13,921 bases of DNA from Collinsella aerofaciens (lineage in GTDB: Bacteria; Actinomycetota; Coriobacteriia; Coriobacteriales; Coriobacteriaceae), in contig RPYR01000039.1 of the NCBI GenBank assembly GCA_008671285.1, forward strand, positions 1 to 13,921, read 5' to 3'. Positions 1-7,566 of the stretch are shown in pieces; positions within the stretch are counted from its first letter, which is position 1; every line of letters begins with the position of its first letter. The notes below the pieces were generated by a model that searched no databases, was not told where the DNA came from, and saw only the letters and a list, made by a program, of their open reading frames with translations. The position numbers were made by a program, and so were the translations under genes.

Positions 1-1056
<1,056 letters not shown>

Positions 1057-1120
1057 TCACTTGGAAACGGGTTGAATGCTTGGCGACGCGGCTTGCACGC
1101 TGTAGAGGCGCGCAGGTTCA

Positions 1121-1175
1121 TAAGTTAGCCTTGTCGCACTTTTTGCATTATGCCCTAAGTTAGCCGAGGGATACA
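1121..1175 (-). promoter_or_regulatory. Candidate eno promoter/operator with 10-bp direct repeat
   Basis: The 10-mer GGCTAACTTA (minus strand) occurs twice, at 1156-1165 and 1121-1130, with starts 35 bp apart. Between them lies CATAAT (1152-1147), a reasonable -10 element, with the upstream repeat just before it. No good -35 hexamer is seen at 16-18 bp. The position, about 100 bases before the enolase ATG and after the mazG terminator, suits a promoter with a repeated regulator site. The repeat is seen directly; the regulatory role is inferred. Confidence 0.35.
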
Positions 1176-1188
1176 CTTGATTTTCGAA

Positions 1189-1232
1189 AAATTTAGCGGG
1201 AACGATGAGGCGTGTCAGCCCGTCGTTCCCGC
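1189..1232 (-). terminator. Intrinsic terminator after mazG
   Basis: The arms GCGGGAACGA (1232-1223 read on the minus strand pairs with 1205-1196) form a perfect 10-bp GC-rich stem with a 17-nt loop. On the minus strand the stem is followed by TAAATTTTTCG, a T-rich tract. It begins 4 bases after the mazG stop codon, so it ends the larC2-like/phosphodiesterase/mazG unit and isolates eno. Confidence 0.85.
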
Positions 1233-1236
1233 AGTC

Positions 1237-2097
1237 TTACTCCCCTGCCTTTGCTGCGTCCCACAGGTCGTTGAGCCCATGGGTCGAAAGCTCGGCAAGA
1301 TCAACGTGGGCATCGGCCGCCATCTGTTCCATCGCAGCCCAGCGACGGCGAAACTTGGCCGTGCTCGCGCGCAGGGCGCTCTCGGCGTCGATACCCTCCT
1401 TGCGCGCGACGTTGACCAGGGCAAAGAGCAGATCGCCAAACTCCATTTCGCGCTCGGGCGAGCCAGGGGCCTCGGCCTCAAACTCGGCACGCTCCTCGGC
1501 AACCTCGTCCCACACGTCCTGGACCGTCTCCCACTCAAAGCCCACGGCAGCCGCCTTGCGTGACACCTTCTGCGCCTGCATCAACGCCGGCAGATGCGTG
1601 GGCACGCCATCGAGCAGACCCTCGGGCGCGGCCTCGCCCGCCGCCACGGCCTTGTCCTTGGCGGCTTTCTCGGCAAGCTTGACCTCGTCCCAAATCTTGA
1701 GCACCTCGTCGGAGCTCTCGGCATCCGCATCGCCAAACACGTGCGGGTGGCGGCGAATGAGCTTGGCGTCGATATCGCGCGCCACGTCGGCCAGCGTAAA
1801 CTCGCCGGCGTCGGCAGCAATCTGCGCATGCAGCACGACCTGCATGAGCACGTCACCCAGCTCCTCGCGTAGGTGAACCGCGTCGTCCGCCTCGATGCAG
1901 TCGAGCGCCTCGTAGGCCTCCTCGATCATGTTCTTGCCGATGCTGCGGTGCGTCTGCTCGCGGTCCCACGGGCAGCCATCGGGCTGACGCAGACGCCAGA
2001 TGGTCTGCACCAGATGCTGCAGCTCGGCCGACGCGTCTATCAGCGTGGACAGATCGCGCGAGCCCTCGGCATTTTGCTGAGCCATATGCTGCGCCAT
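1237..2097 (-). CDS. mazG: MazG nucleoside triphosphate pyrophosphohydrolase
   Basis: Hydrolyses (d)NTPs to the monophosphate and pyrophosphate, a cytosolic house-cleaning role. The protein is 286 residues, near the 263 of E. coli MazG, and has the two tandem MazG domains. The first has LRQPDGCPWDREQTH (residues 36-50), the acidic pair E59/E60 in IEEAYEAL, and E79/D82 in REELGDV. The second has VGFEWETVQDVWDEV (185-199), E200-E206 acids and EFGDLLFALVN (219-229). I chose ATG 2097-2095 because GGAGGA in the end of the upstream gene lies just before it; a longer in-frame reading to 2205 overlaps that gene and shows no family similarity. The upstream stop is only 2 bases away, so the two are probably co-transcribed and coupled. 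Confidence 0.95.
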   Translation of the reverse strand: MAQHMAQQNAEGSRDLSTLIDASAELQHLVQTIWRLRQPDGCPWDREQTHRSIGKNMIEEAYEALDCIEADDAVHLREELGDVLMQVVLHAQIAADAGEFTLADVARDIDAKLIRRHPHVFGDADAESSDEVLKIWDEVKLAEKAAKDKAVAAGEAAPEGLLDGVPTHLPALMQAQKVSRKAAAVGFEWETVQDVWDEVAEERAEFEAEAPGSPEREMEFGDLLFALVNVARKEGIDAESALRASTAKFRRRWAAMEQMAADAHVDLAELSTHGLNDLWDAAKAGE

Positions 2098-2099
2098 GG

Positions 2100-2648
2100 T
2101 TAGTCCTCCTCCAGGATCACGTGGCGGAACGCTCCGCCCTCGTAGATGCCGTAGCTGTGCGTGCCGTCCTTGGGGATGCTCACGCTGCCGGGGTTGAAGA
2201 GCCACAGGCCCGGGTGCGCGGCGCTTTCCTCGTTGACCTTGATGTGCGTGTGGCCGTAGACGAGCGCGGAGCCCTCGGGCAACGCGGGCGCGTGGTCGAC
2301 GCTGTTGTGCATGCCGGCGCCAAAGACATGGCCGTGCGTCAGGAACAGCTCGCGGCCGGTCTCGTCGAACAGCGTGGCGTAGTCGGCCATGACGGGGAAG
2401 TCGAGCACCATCTGGTCGACCTCGGCGTCGCAGTTGCCGCGCACCGCGATGATGCGGTCGGCCAGGGCGTTGAGCAGCGGGATAACGCGCTTGGGAGCGT
2501 AATCGCGCGGCAGGTCGTTGCGTGGACCGTGGTAGAGCAGGTCGCCCAGCAGCACGACGCGGTCAGGCTGCTCGGACTCGATGGCGGCGCAGAGGCGCTC
2601 GGCCCAGTATGCCGAGCCGTGGATGTCGGAGGCGATGAGGTATTTCAT
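2100..2648 (-). CDS. YfcE/MJ0936-family metallophosphodiesterase
   Basis: A calcineurin-like phosphoesterase of 182 residues, matching the length of E. coli YfcE (184). The dinuclear metal site is complete: D8 and H10 in ASDIHG, D36 in LLGDLL, N72 in VRGNCD, H105 in THGH, and H133/H135 in YGHTH, followed by NPGSVSIPKDG (152-162), typical of the family. Family members hydrolyse phosphodiester bonds of small substrates; the natural substrate is usually unknown and cannot be read here. The ATG at 2648 has an AAAGGA ribosome site. It sits 60 bases after the larC2-like gene and 2 bases before mazG, suggesting one transcript. No signal peptide or membrane segment, so cytosolic. Confidence 0.92.
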   Translation of the reverse strand: MKYLIASDIHGSAYWAERLCAAIESEQPDRVVLLGDLLYHGPRNDLPRDYAPKRVIPLLNALADRIIAVRGNCDAEVDQMVLDFPVMADYATLFDETGRELFLTHGHVFGAGMHNSVDHAPALPEGSALVYGHTHIKVNEESAAHPGLWLFNPGSVSIPKDGTHSYGIYEGGAFRHVILEED

Positions 2649-2708
2649 GGGGAGATCCTTTCGAATGGGGTTGATATGGCTAGGCGCAGGATGTCGCCAC
2701 CAGCCGCG

Positions 2709-3194
2709 TTATTCAAATCGCAGTGCCGCGCTCTGGGCCGCCCGCATCACGCGCTGGAGCGGCACATTATGCTCGCGAGCGAGACGGGCGCAGTCCTCGT
2801 ACTCGGGCGCTGCACGCTCGCTGCCGTCGGGCAGGGTGGCCACTTTAACGGACACCTCGCCCCATGGCGTCGTTACGCGCTCAAAGCGGCGTGACAGGCA
2901 AACGCGCTCCATGACCTGGCGACGAATGCCGTTGGTCGTGGTTTCCAAAAAGATAATCGTCTGCAGGCGCTCGATATCCTCGTGAGCACAGATTACCTGT
3001 AGCTGCCAGCTGGGGCGGCCTTTCTTGCAATAGAGGGGCAGCCAATGCACCTCGCGCGCACCCGCCCCGCGCAGACGGTCGGCGGCGTAGGCGAGCACCT
3101 CGGGCGACGCATCGTCGATGTCGCATTCCAGCTTGACGATGGTCTCGGGCGCATCGGTCTCGCGAGACAGCGGAGATGTGCTATCGCATTGCAT
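2709..3194 (-). CDS. Stand-alone LarC C-terminal domain (LarC2-like, DUF111)
   Basis: The 161-residue protein matches the C-terminal part of the nickel-insertion protein LarC, which with LarB and LarE builds the nickel-pincer cofactor of lactate racemase LarA using CTP. Diagnostic segments are VKLECDIDDASPEVLAYA (about 20-37), PLYCKKGRPSWQLQVIC (about 52-68), an IIFLETTTNGIRR stretch and WGEVSVKVATLPDG before a C-terminal PEYEDCARLAREH. The ATG at 3194 has GGAAAGGA about 10 bases upstream; a start farther out (3275 or 3341) lacks an SD and adds unrelated sequence. The usual N-terminal half (about 250 residues) is absent: only 340 bases separate this start from the next gene. No larA, larB or larE is visible. 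It may still bind nucleotide or metal, or act with a larC1 encoded elsewhere. Domain assignment is firm, function is not. Confidence 0.8.
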   Translation of the reverse strand: MQCDSTSPLSRETDAPETIVKLECDIDDASPEVLAYAADRLRGAGAREVHWLPLYCKKGRPSWQLQVICAHEDIERLQTIIFLETTTNGIRRQVMERVCLSRRFERVTTPWGEVSVKVATLPDGSERAAPEYEDCARLAREHNVPLQRVMRAAQSAALRFE

Positions 3195-3534
3195 ACGGTC
3201 CGGATCCTTTCCGCGCGGGCTCGTTTTGTCCACCCAAACGCTAGCACATCGCAGGCGGCGCAGGGGCGGCGTCATGGGATAGGTGCGACTTTTGCTGGGC
3301 GCAAGTGCTGGCGCGCTCCAACGCCGGCCCGCTCCATTCAAACGTGTACGTCAGCCTCCAAACATGTCATTTTTTGCAGCTTTTGGAGGCTGATGCACAT
3401 GTTTTGAGAGCGCAAGCGAGGCCGCACCGCGCGCCGCGCAGCCTTTCCAATCGATTTCGACCCCCGGCGTGCCCGGCGTGTTGAGAGCTGCGCCATTACA
3501 ATGGAGCGGATTCGCTTGACGCAAAGGAGCCGCC
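3195..3534. other. 340-base divergent intergenic region
   Basis: Lies between the divergent larC2-like gene and the PHP phosphatase, so it should carry promoters for both. I see a long inverted repeat (3340-3404, listed separately), a TACAAT hexamer at 3497-3502 that could be a -10 for the PHP gene but has no convincing -35, and an 8-mer CCGGCGTG repeated in tandem near 3466-3481. No reading frame here has both an SD and credible protein composition. Confidence 0.5.
3340..3404. repeat. Long imperfect inverted repeat, 23-bp arms
   Basis: The left arm 3340-3362 and right arm 3382-3404 pair over 23 positions with one A/C mismatch and G-T wobbles only, around a 19-nt loop containing a T6 run. 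The core CAGCCTCCAAA / TTTGGAGGCTG is perfect. No T-run follows either arm, and it lies upstream of both flanking genes, so it is unlikely to be a terminator for them. It may be a palindromic intergenic element or a structured 5' leader of one of the divergent genes. Confidence 0.75.
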
Positions 3535-4446
3535 ATGTCTGCTTGCCCGCTGATCGATTGCCATACCCACACCTCGTTCTCGGACGGTCATGCCTCGTTT
3601 GAGGACAACGTTCGCGCCGCTGCTGCGGCCAGCTGCCGCGTCATGGTCTCAACCGATCATCTCACCCTGCCCGCCAGCATGGACGCCAACTGCGAAGTGC
3701 AGGTTACTGAGGGCGACCTGCCGGCGCATCGTCTGGCTTTTGAGGACGCCCGCAAGCTCGCCGCGCAGATCACGCCGGAGCTCGAGCTTATCTATGGCTT
3801 TGAATGCGACTGGTACGAAGGTTGCGAGCCTTTGGTTGAGCGCTGGTCCGCGGGTGCCATAGTGCGCTTGGGCAGCGTGCATTGGATTGGCAACCCGGGC
3901 GATATCATGGCCGGTGCCGCGGGTACGGCGGGAACGGAAAACGTCGCTCGCCCCGATACGCCCGATTCCCTTTGCGGTTGGATCGACGACGACACCGACC
4001 TGCACGTTTGGGAAAACCTGGGCGTGCGCGGCGTGTGGGAGCGCTATGTCGACGACTGGTGCCGCGCCTGCGAAAGCTCGCTCAGCTTTGATGTGATGGC
4101 TCACCCTGACCTGGTCATGCGCTTTTCGAAGGAAGGCTTTACGCCCGACTTTGACCCCGCACCGTTTTGGCAGCAGATGGCCGAATGCGCCCACGATACG
4201 GGCCGCCGCATTGAGGTCTCGACCGCCGCACCGCGCAAGGGCCTCGACGACTACTATCCCACGACCGGATTGCTGCATTGCTTTGCCCACGCCGAGGTGC
4301 CGATAACTTTTGGCTCGGACGCACACCGCGCCTGCGACATCTGCTGGAACATCCGTGAGGCCCAGGCACACGCCTACGACTGCGGCTACCGAACCTTCGG
4401 CATCCCCCACCTCACCGGAGAATGGGAGTCCACGCCCCTCGCCTAA
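3535..4446 (+). CDS. hisK: PHP-family histidinol-phosphatase (HisJ/HisK type)
   Basis: Predicted to hydrolyse L-histidinol phosphate to L-histidinol, the step before HisD. The 303-residue protein has the full PHP metal-binding set: H10 and H12 in DCHTHTSFSDGH, D41-H42 in STDH, E90 in YGFECDW, H116 in GSVHWIG, H190 in MAHPDLV, and D262 and H264 in FGSDAH. The ordering and GSVHWIG motif are typical of HisJ/HisK histidinol phosphatases rather than of PHP polymerase domains. The ATG has AAAGGAG 6-7 bases upstream. It is the only plus-strand gene and converges with hisE at the end of the his operon. HisB here lacks a phosphatase domain, so this protein fits the gap. Symbol use varies (hisJ in Bacillus, hisK in Lactococcus). 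Another phosphoester substrate is possible but less likely. Confidence 0.88.
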   Translation: MSACPLIDCHTHTSFSDGHASFEDNVRAAAAASCRVMVSTDHLTLPASMDANCEVQVTEGDLPAHRLAFEDARKLAAQITPELELIYGFECDWYEGCEPLVERWSAGAIVRLGSVHWIGNPGDIMAGAAGTAGTENVARPDTPDSLCGWIDDDTDLHVWENLGVRGVWERYVDDWCRACESSLSFDVMAHPDLVMRFSKEGFTPDFDPAPFWQQMAECAHDTGRRIEVSTAAPRKGLDDYYPTTGLLHCFAHAEVPITFGSDAHRACDICWNIREAQAHAYDCGYRTFGIPHLTGEWESTPLA

Positions 4447-4458
4447 CCATCCCTTCAT

Positions 4459-4527
4459 AAGTTGCGGTGGAATAGGGATTGTTTTGCCTGATGAAGCGCT
4501 TAAACAGTCCCTATTTCACCGCAACTT
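4459..4527. repeat. Long inverted repeat, 26-bp arms, between convergent genes
   Basis: Arms 4459-4484 and 4502-4527 pair over 26 positions; the only two differences are G-T wobbles in the plus-strand RNA. Loop is 17 nt (4485-4501) and includes the palindrome AAGCGCTT. The arms carry AATAGGGA-TGTTT, with an AGGGACTGTTT reading in the right arm. It sits 12 bases after the PHP gene and 39 bases before the hisE stop (minus side). It could block read-through from both sides, but neither side has a T-run, so it is not a typical intrinsic terminator. It resembles a REP-like palindromic element. Confidence 0.8.
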
Positions 4528-4540
4528 CCATGACCCCGTT

Positions 4541-4560
4541 ACACCAACAAAGACTGTCCC
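4541..4560 (-). repeat. Degenerate relative of the 7513-7553 element
   Basis: Read on the minus strand this stretch is GGGACAGTCTTTGTTGGTGT. The plus strand at 7528-7550 reads GGGACAGGCACCTTCGTGG and onwards; both share GGGACAG followed by TT(T/C)GT and GGTG. It lies 6 bases after the hisE stop, next to the 4459-4527 inverted repeat. The similarity is seen by eye only and could be partial coincidence. Confidence 0.35.
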
Positions 4561-4566
4561 AAACGA

Positions 4567-4884
4567 CTAGTGGCGGCGGGCGTTGAGTTCGCCGGCCAGC
4601 TCGTCGAGGGTAATGCCGTAGCGCTCAAGCGTCACGAGCAAGTGGTAGACCAGGTCGCCAGCCTCGTAGCGGATGTGATCGTGATCGTTATCCTTGCAGG
4701 CCATGATCACCTCGCTCGCCTCCTCGGCAAGCTTCTTGAGCAGCTCGTCCTCGACGTCGGTCAGCAGGCGAGCGGTATAGCTCTCCTGCGGCGATGCGTC
4801 GCGACGGCCGTGAATCACCTCGGCGAGCGCCGTCAGCGTCTCACCGATATTTCCATCCTGAACGTTTGCGGTGCGCACACCCAT
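4567..4884 (-). CDS. hisE: Phosphoribosyl-ATP pyrophosphatase HisE
   Basis: Removes pyrophosphate from phosphoribosyl-ATP, the second step of histidine synthesis. The 105-residue protein is an all-alpha NTP-PPase fold with the acidic metal motif E54, E55, E58 in KLAEEASEVIMA and E74, D77 in YEAGDLVYHLLV. Length matches stand-alone HisE (about 90-110). ATG at 4884 follows AAAGGAT. It is the last gene of the operon, 46 bases after hisI, and is encoded separately rather than fused to HisI as in enterobacteria. The gap to hisI is longer than other junctions in the distal half of the operon, with its own ribosome site. Confidence 0.95.
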   Translation of the reverse strand: MGVRTANVQDGNIGETLTALAEVIHGRRDASPQESYTARLLTDVEDELLKKLAEEASEVIMACKDNDHDHIRYEAGDLVYHLLVTLERYGITLDELAGELNARRH

Positions 4885-4930
4885 AGTTCAATCCTTTCTG
4901 GTTGGCCGAGCGTCTAATCGAGCGCCCGCC

Positions 4931-5260
4931 CTACGCGAGTTTCTTAAAGAAGCAGGTACGGTTGCCGGTGTGGCAAGCCGGGCCCGGAGAGTCAACCTTG
5001 ACCAGCAGCGTATCGCTATCGCAGTCGGCCCAGAGTTCCTTGACCTCCTGCATATTGCCGCTCGTCGCGCCCTTGTTCCAGAGCTCCTGGCGACTGCGGC
5101 TCCAAAACCACGTGGTGCCGGTCTTGAGCGTCAACCCCACCGACTCCTCGTTCATCCAGGCAACCATAAGCACCTCGCCGGTGTCATACTGCTGAACAAC
5201 ACAAGGAATCAGCCCCTTGGCGTCGTATTTGAGCTCGGACGCAGTTGTCACTTGCTCCAT
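4931..5260 (-). CDS. hisI: Phosphoribosyl-AMP cyclohydrolase HisI
   Basis: Opens the adenine ring of phosphoribosyl-AMP, the third step of the pathway. The 109-residue protein carries the family core: [20 protein letters not shown] (residues 16-35), [13 protein letters not shown] (52-64), the Mg2+-binding D79, D81, D83 in ADCDSDTLL, and zinc cysteines C80, C96 and C103 in [12 protein letters not shown]. The length is that of a single-domain HisI. The hisF stop TAA is directly followed by its ATG with no spacer, so translation is probably coupled. It is separated from hisE by 46 bases. Confidence 0.97.
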   Translation of the reverse strand: MEQVTTASELKYDAKGLIPCVVQQYDTGEVLMVAWMNEESVGLTLKTGTTWFWSRSRQELWNKGATSGNMQEVKELWADCDSDTLLVKVDSPGPACHTGNRTCFFKKLA

Positions 5261-6043
5261 TTAAAAATCCAATCTCACGGGAATAGCCTGCGACGCCATA
5301 TACTCCTTCACCTGGCGAATGCTGAAGGTTCCAAAGTGAAAGACGCTGGCCGCCAGTACGGCGTCGGCTTCGCCCTCGCTCACGCCCTCGGCGAAAGGCT
5401 CGAGCGTGCCCACGCCGCCGCTCGCGATAACGGGAATCGGCACCGCGCGGGCCACGGCGCGAGTAAGCGCCAGATCGAAGCCGGCCTTGGTACCGTCGCG
5501 GTCCATGCTGGTCAGTAGGATTTCGCCGGCGCCACGACGAGCCGCCTCCTCGGCCCACGCCACTGCGTCGATACCCGTAGCGTTGCGGCCGCCCGCCGTA
5601 AAGACCTCCCACTTATCGGCGCCCGGCTCCCCGGGCAGCCCCACGCGCTTGGCATCGATCGCCACGACCACGGCCTGGCTGCCAAACGCCGCGGCAGCCT
5701 GGCTGATCAGCGACGGATCGCGCACAGCCGCCGAGTTGAGCGACACCTTGTCGGCACCGGCGGCAACCATGGTGCGCATGCCCGCCAGGTCGCGAAAGCC
5801 GCCGCCCACGGTATAGGGAATGGCCAGCTCCTCGGCCGCATGCGCCGCCATCTCGATAGTCGTCGCACGGTTATCGCTCGTCGCGGTAATGTCCAAAAAT
5901 ACGACCTCGTCCGCACCCTCGCGGTCGTAGGCACGGGCCAGCTCCACCGGGTCGCCCGCATCGCGCAGGCTCACAAAGTTGACGCCCTTGACCACGCGGC
6001 CGTCCTTAACATCCAGACAGGGAATCACGCGTTTGGTAAGCAT
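5261..6043 (-). CDS. hisF: Imidazole glycerol phosphate synthase cyclase subunit HisF
   Basis: A (beta/alpha)8 barrel that uses ammonia from HisH to convert PRFAR into imidazole glycerol phosphate and AICAR. It is 260 residues, the usual size (about 253-258). Key residues are D11 in [14 protein letters not shown] and D130 in VVAIDAKR, the two catalytic aspartates, plus phosphate-binding VGGGFR (79-84) and VIASGGVG near the end. ATG at 6043 lies 3 bases after the hisA stop, with GGGGAGGAGTAGCCC upstream. The released AICAR feeds purine synthesis. Adjacent to hisH and hisA as is common. Confidence 0.97.
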   Translation of the reverse strand: MLTKRVIPCLDVKDGRVVKGVNFVSLRDAGDPVELARAYDREGADEVVFLDITATSDNRATTIEMAAHAAEELAIPYTVGGGFRDLAGMRTMVAAGADKVSLNSAAVRDPSLISQAAAAFGSQAVVVAIDAKRVGLPGEPGADKWEVFTAGGRNATGIDAVAWAEEAARRGAGEILLTSMDRDGTKAGFDLALTRAVARAVPIPVIASGGVGTLEPFAEGVSEGEADAVLAASVFHFGTFSIRQVKEYMASQAIPVRLDF

Positions 6044-6046
6044 GGG

Positions 6047-6790
6047 CTACTCCTCCCCTCGGGCGGCGACCAGCGCCTGGGCCAGCGTAAAGTTGCCCTC
6101 GTAGAGCGCACGGCCGGTGATAGCACCCTCGATGGCGTTCTCGCCCACCGCGGCAAGCGCGCGGATGTCGCCGAGCGTCGAGATACCGCCCGACGCCACG
6201 ACGGGAAAGCCCGCGACCTGCGCCACATGGCGATATGCCGCCACATCGATGCCCGTCTGCATGCCATCACGCGCGATGTCGGTATACACCAGATGCTTAA
6301 AGCCCAGCTCGGTAAGCTGCGCCACGGCATCGTCGAGCGCCACGCCCGCGCCGTCACGCCAGCCGTTCACCTTGACCTGGCTGTCGCGGGCGGCAATGTC
6401 AGCCACCAACAGCTCGCCAAAGCCTTCGGCCGCCACCTCGGCGAAACCCGGCTCGGTCACCAGCACGGTGCCCAGTGCGATGCGGCGTGCGCCGTAGCCT
6501 GCCAACTCGTCGATGCGCGCGAGCGAGCGGACGCCGCCGCCCACGTCCACAGACAGACCATCGACGCCGCAGATGGCCTTAATCGCCACCGAATTAGCAG
6601 CGCATGTGTCCTCGTCCTCGCCAAAGGCAGCGGACAGGTCGACGACATGCACCCAGCCTGCGCCCTGTTCGGCAAACGAGCGGGCGACGGCCACAGGGTC
6701 GTCGGAATATACCTTGCAGCGGCTGCGGTCGCCGCGCTCCAGGCGCACGACCTTGCCGCCGATCAGATCGATTGCGGGAAACAGGATCAT
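6047..6790 (-). CDS. hisA: ProFAR isomerase HisA
   Basis: Isomerises ProFAR to PRFAR by an Amadori rearrangement, in a (beta/alpha)8 barrel. At 247 residues it has the usual length. Seen motifs: D8 in FPAIDLIGGKVVRL as catalytic base, VDVGGGVRSL (81-90), the second acid D131 before VKVNGW, YTDIARDGMQTG (169-180) and VASGGI. The NGWRDGAG stretch follows HisA; the arginine-rich PriA (HisA/TrpF) form of many Actinobacteria is not obvious. The loop around D131 reads DIAARD, one residue unlike the common DARDG, and may be just variation. The ATG overlaps the hisH stop by 4 bases (ATGA), indicating coupling. Confidence 0.95.
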   Translation of the reverse strand: MILFPAIDLIGGKVVRLERGDRSRCKVYSDDPVAVARSFAEQGAGWVHVVDLSAAFGEDEDTCAANSVAIKAICGVDGLSVDVGGGVRSLARIDELAGYGARRIALGTVLVTEPGFAEVAAEGFGELLVADIAARDSQVKVNGWRDGAGVALDDAVAQLTELGFKHLVYTDIARDGMQTGIDVAAYRHVAQVAGFPVVASGGISTLGDIRALAAVGENAIEGAITGRALYEGNFTLAQALVAARGEE

Positions 6791-7488
6791 CGGCCGGCCT
6801 CCTCGACGATGTTGACGAAGTTCTTAAGGATGCGCTGACCCAGCGCGGAGGATTTCTCGGGATGGAACTGGCAGCCCCACACGTTGCCGTGACGCACGAT
6901 GCACGGGAAGCTCCGCGTATAGTGCGTGCGTGCCAGCACATCGGCGGTATCGGCGTCGTCGGCCACCGCATAGCTGTGGGTGAAGTACATGTTGGCGCCC
7001 TCGGCAAAACCGGCGAGCAGCGGATCGGCCGCACCGGCAGGCGTCATATGCACCTGGTCCCAGCCCACGTGCGGCACCTTAAGGCGGCTCGACTCCAAGC
7101 GCGTGCACGAACCGCGCATAATGCCCAGGCCATCGACCCAGGGACCGCCAGTCTGCTCAGAGGCATTGCCGTCGGCGACCGCGCCCTCGTCCGCAGGCAC
7201 GCCCTCGTTGCCGCGCTCAAAAAATAGCTGAAGGCCCAGGCAGATGCCGAGCAGCGGAGTTCCGGCGGCGACGGCATCGAGCACCGCGTCCGCCTCGCCG
7301 CTCTGGCGCATAAAGGCGATCGCGTCATAGAACGCGCCCACGCCCGGGATGACCAGGCCGTCGGCGCGGCGGATCTGCTCCGGATCGTCCGACGTGCAGG
7401 CGGCGGCACCGGCGCGCGCAAGCCCGCGCGCAACGCTCGACAAGTTGCCCTTGTGGTAGTCGACCACCACGATCTTCGGTTCGCCCAC
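6787..7488 (-). CDS. hisH: Imidazole glycerol phosphate synthase glutaminase subunit HisH
   Basis: A class I glutamine amidotransferase that hydrolyses glutamine and channels ammonia to HisF. From GTG 7488 it is 233 residues, with IPGVGAFYDAI, nucleophile C83 in GICLGLQLFF and H209/E211 in QFHPEKSS. An inserted hydrophilic acidic stretch of about 20 residues (about 92-114) makes it longer than the usual 200-210. I prefer GTG at 7488 because GGAGGG lies 4 bases upstream; GTG at 7500 would also be in frame but has no good ribosome site and would contain that SD. It follows hisB after a 78-base gap holding an inverted repeat, so it starts the distal half of the operon. Confidence 0.93.
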   Translation of the reverse strand: MGEPKIVVVDYHKGNLSSVARGLARAGAAACTSDDPEQIRRADGLVIPGVGAFYDAIAFMRQSGEADAVLDAVAAGTPLLGICLGLQLFFERGNEGVPADEGAVADGNASEQTGGPWVDGLGIMRGSCTRLESSRLKVPHVGWDQVHMTPAGAADPLLAGFAEGANMYFTHSYAVADDADTADVLARTHYTRSFPCIVRHGNVWGCQFHPEKSSALGQRILKNFVNIVEEAGR

Positions 7489-7492
7489 GCGA

Positions 7493-7498
7493 CCCTCC
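7493..7498 (-). promoter_or_regulatory. Ribosome binding site that sets the hisH GTG start
   Basis: On the minus strand GGAGGG ends 4 bases before the GTG at 7488-7486. The alternative GTG at 7500 overlaps this motif and has only ATGATGAGAA before it. Confidence 0.65.
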
Positions 7499-7512
7499 AC
7501 TTCTCATCATCC

Positions 7513-7553
7513 AAAACCACCGCAAAGGGGACAGGCACCTTCGTGGTGGTTTT
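7513..7553. repeat. Palindromic element within the his operon (hisB-hisH gap)
   Basis: Arms 7513-7528 and 7538-7553 pair over 16 positions with one A/C mismatch and one wobble; loop is GGACAGGCA. The outer AAAACCACC / GGTGGTTTT is perfect. The core reads GGGGACAGGCACCTT, a type of sequence I remember as recurring in intergenic palindromes of several bacterial groups, often linked to REP-type elements. In the minus-strand transcript the hairpin ends in TTTTGG, so it might also weakly terminate or mark an RNA-processing point between hisB and hisH. Confidence 0.75.
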
Positions 7554-7566
7554 ACCCTTGTGACGG

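Noticed and set aside
2098..2205. Longer in-frame MazG start at 2205
   Set aside because: Would overlap the phosphodiesterase by about 100 bases, adds residues unlike MazG, and ATG 2097 has a better SD.
3195..3341. Longer in-frame start of the larC2-like gene
   Set aside because: No SD at 3275 or 3341, and the added residues are arginine/proline-rich and unlike LarC.
3351..3572. 73-residue minus-strand frame in the gap before the PHP gene
   Set aside because: Overlaps the PHP start and the inverted repeat, has no SD and no recognisable composition; probably chance in GC-rich DNA.
4459..4527. Classical bidirectional intrinsic terminator
   Set aside because: Strong stem, but no T-run on either side, so reported as an inverted repeat of uncertain role.
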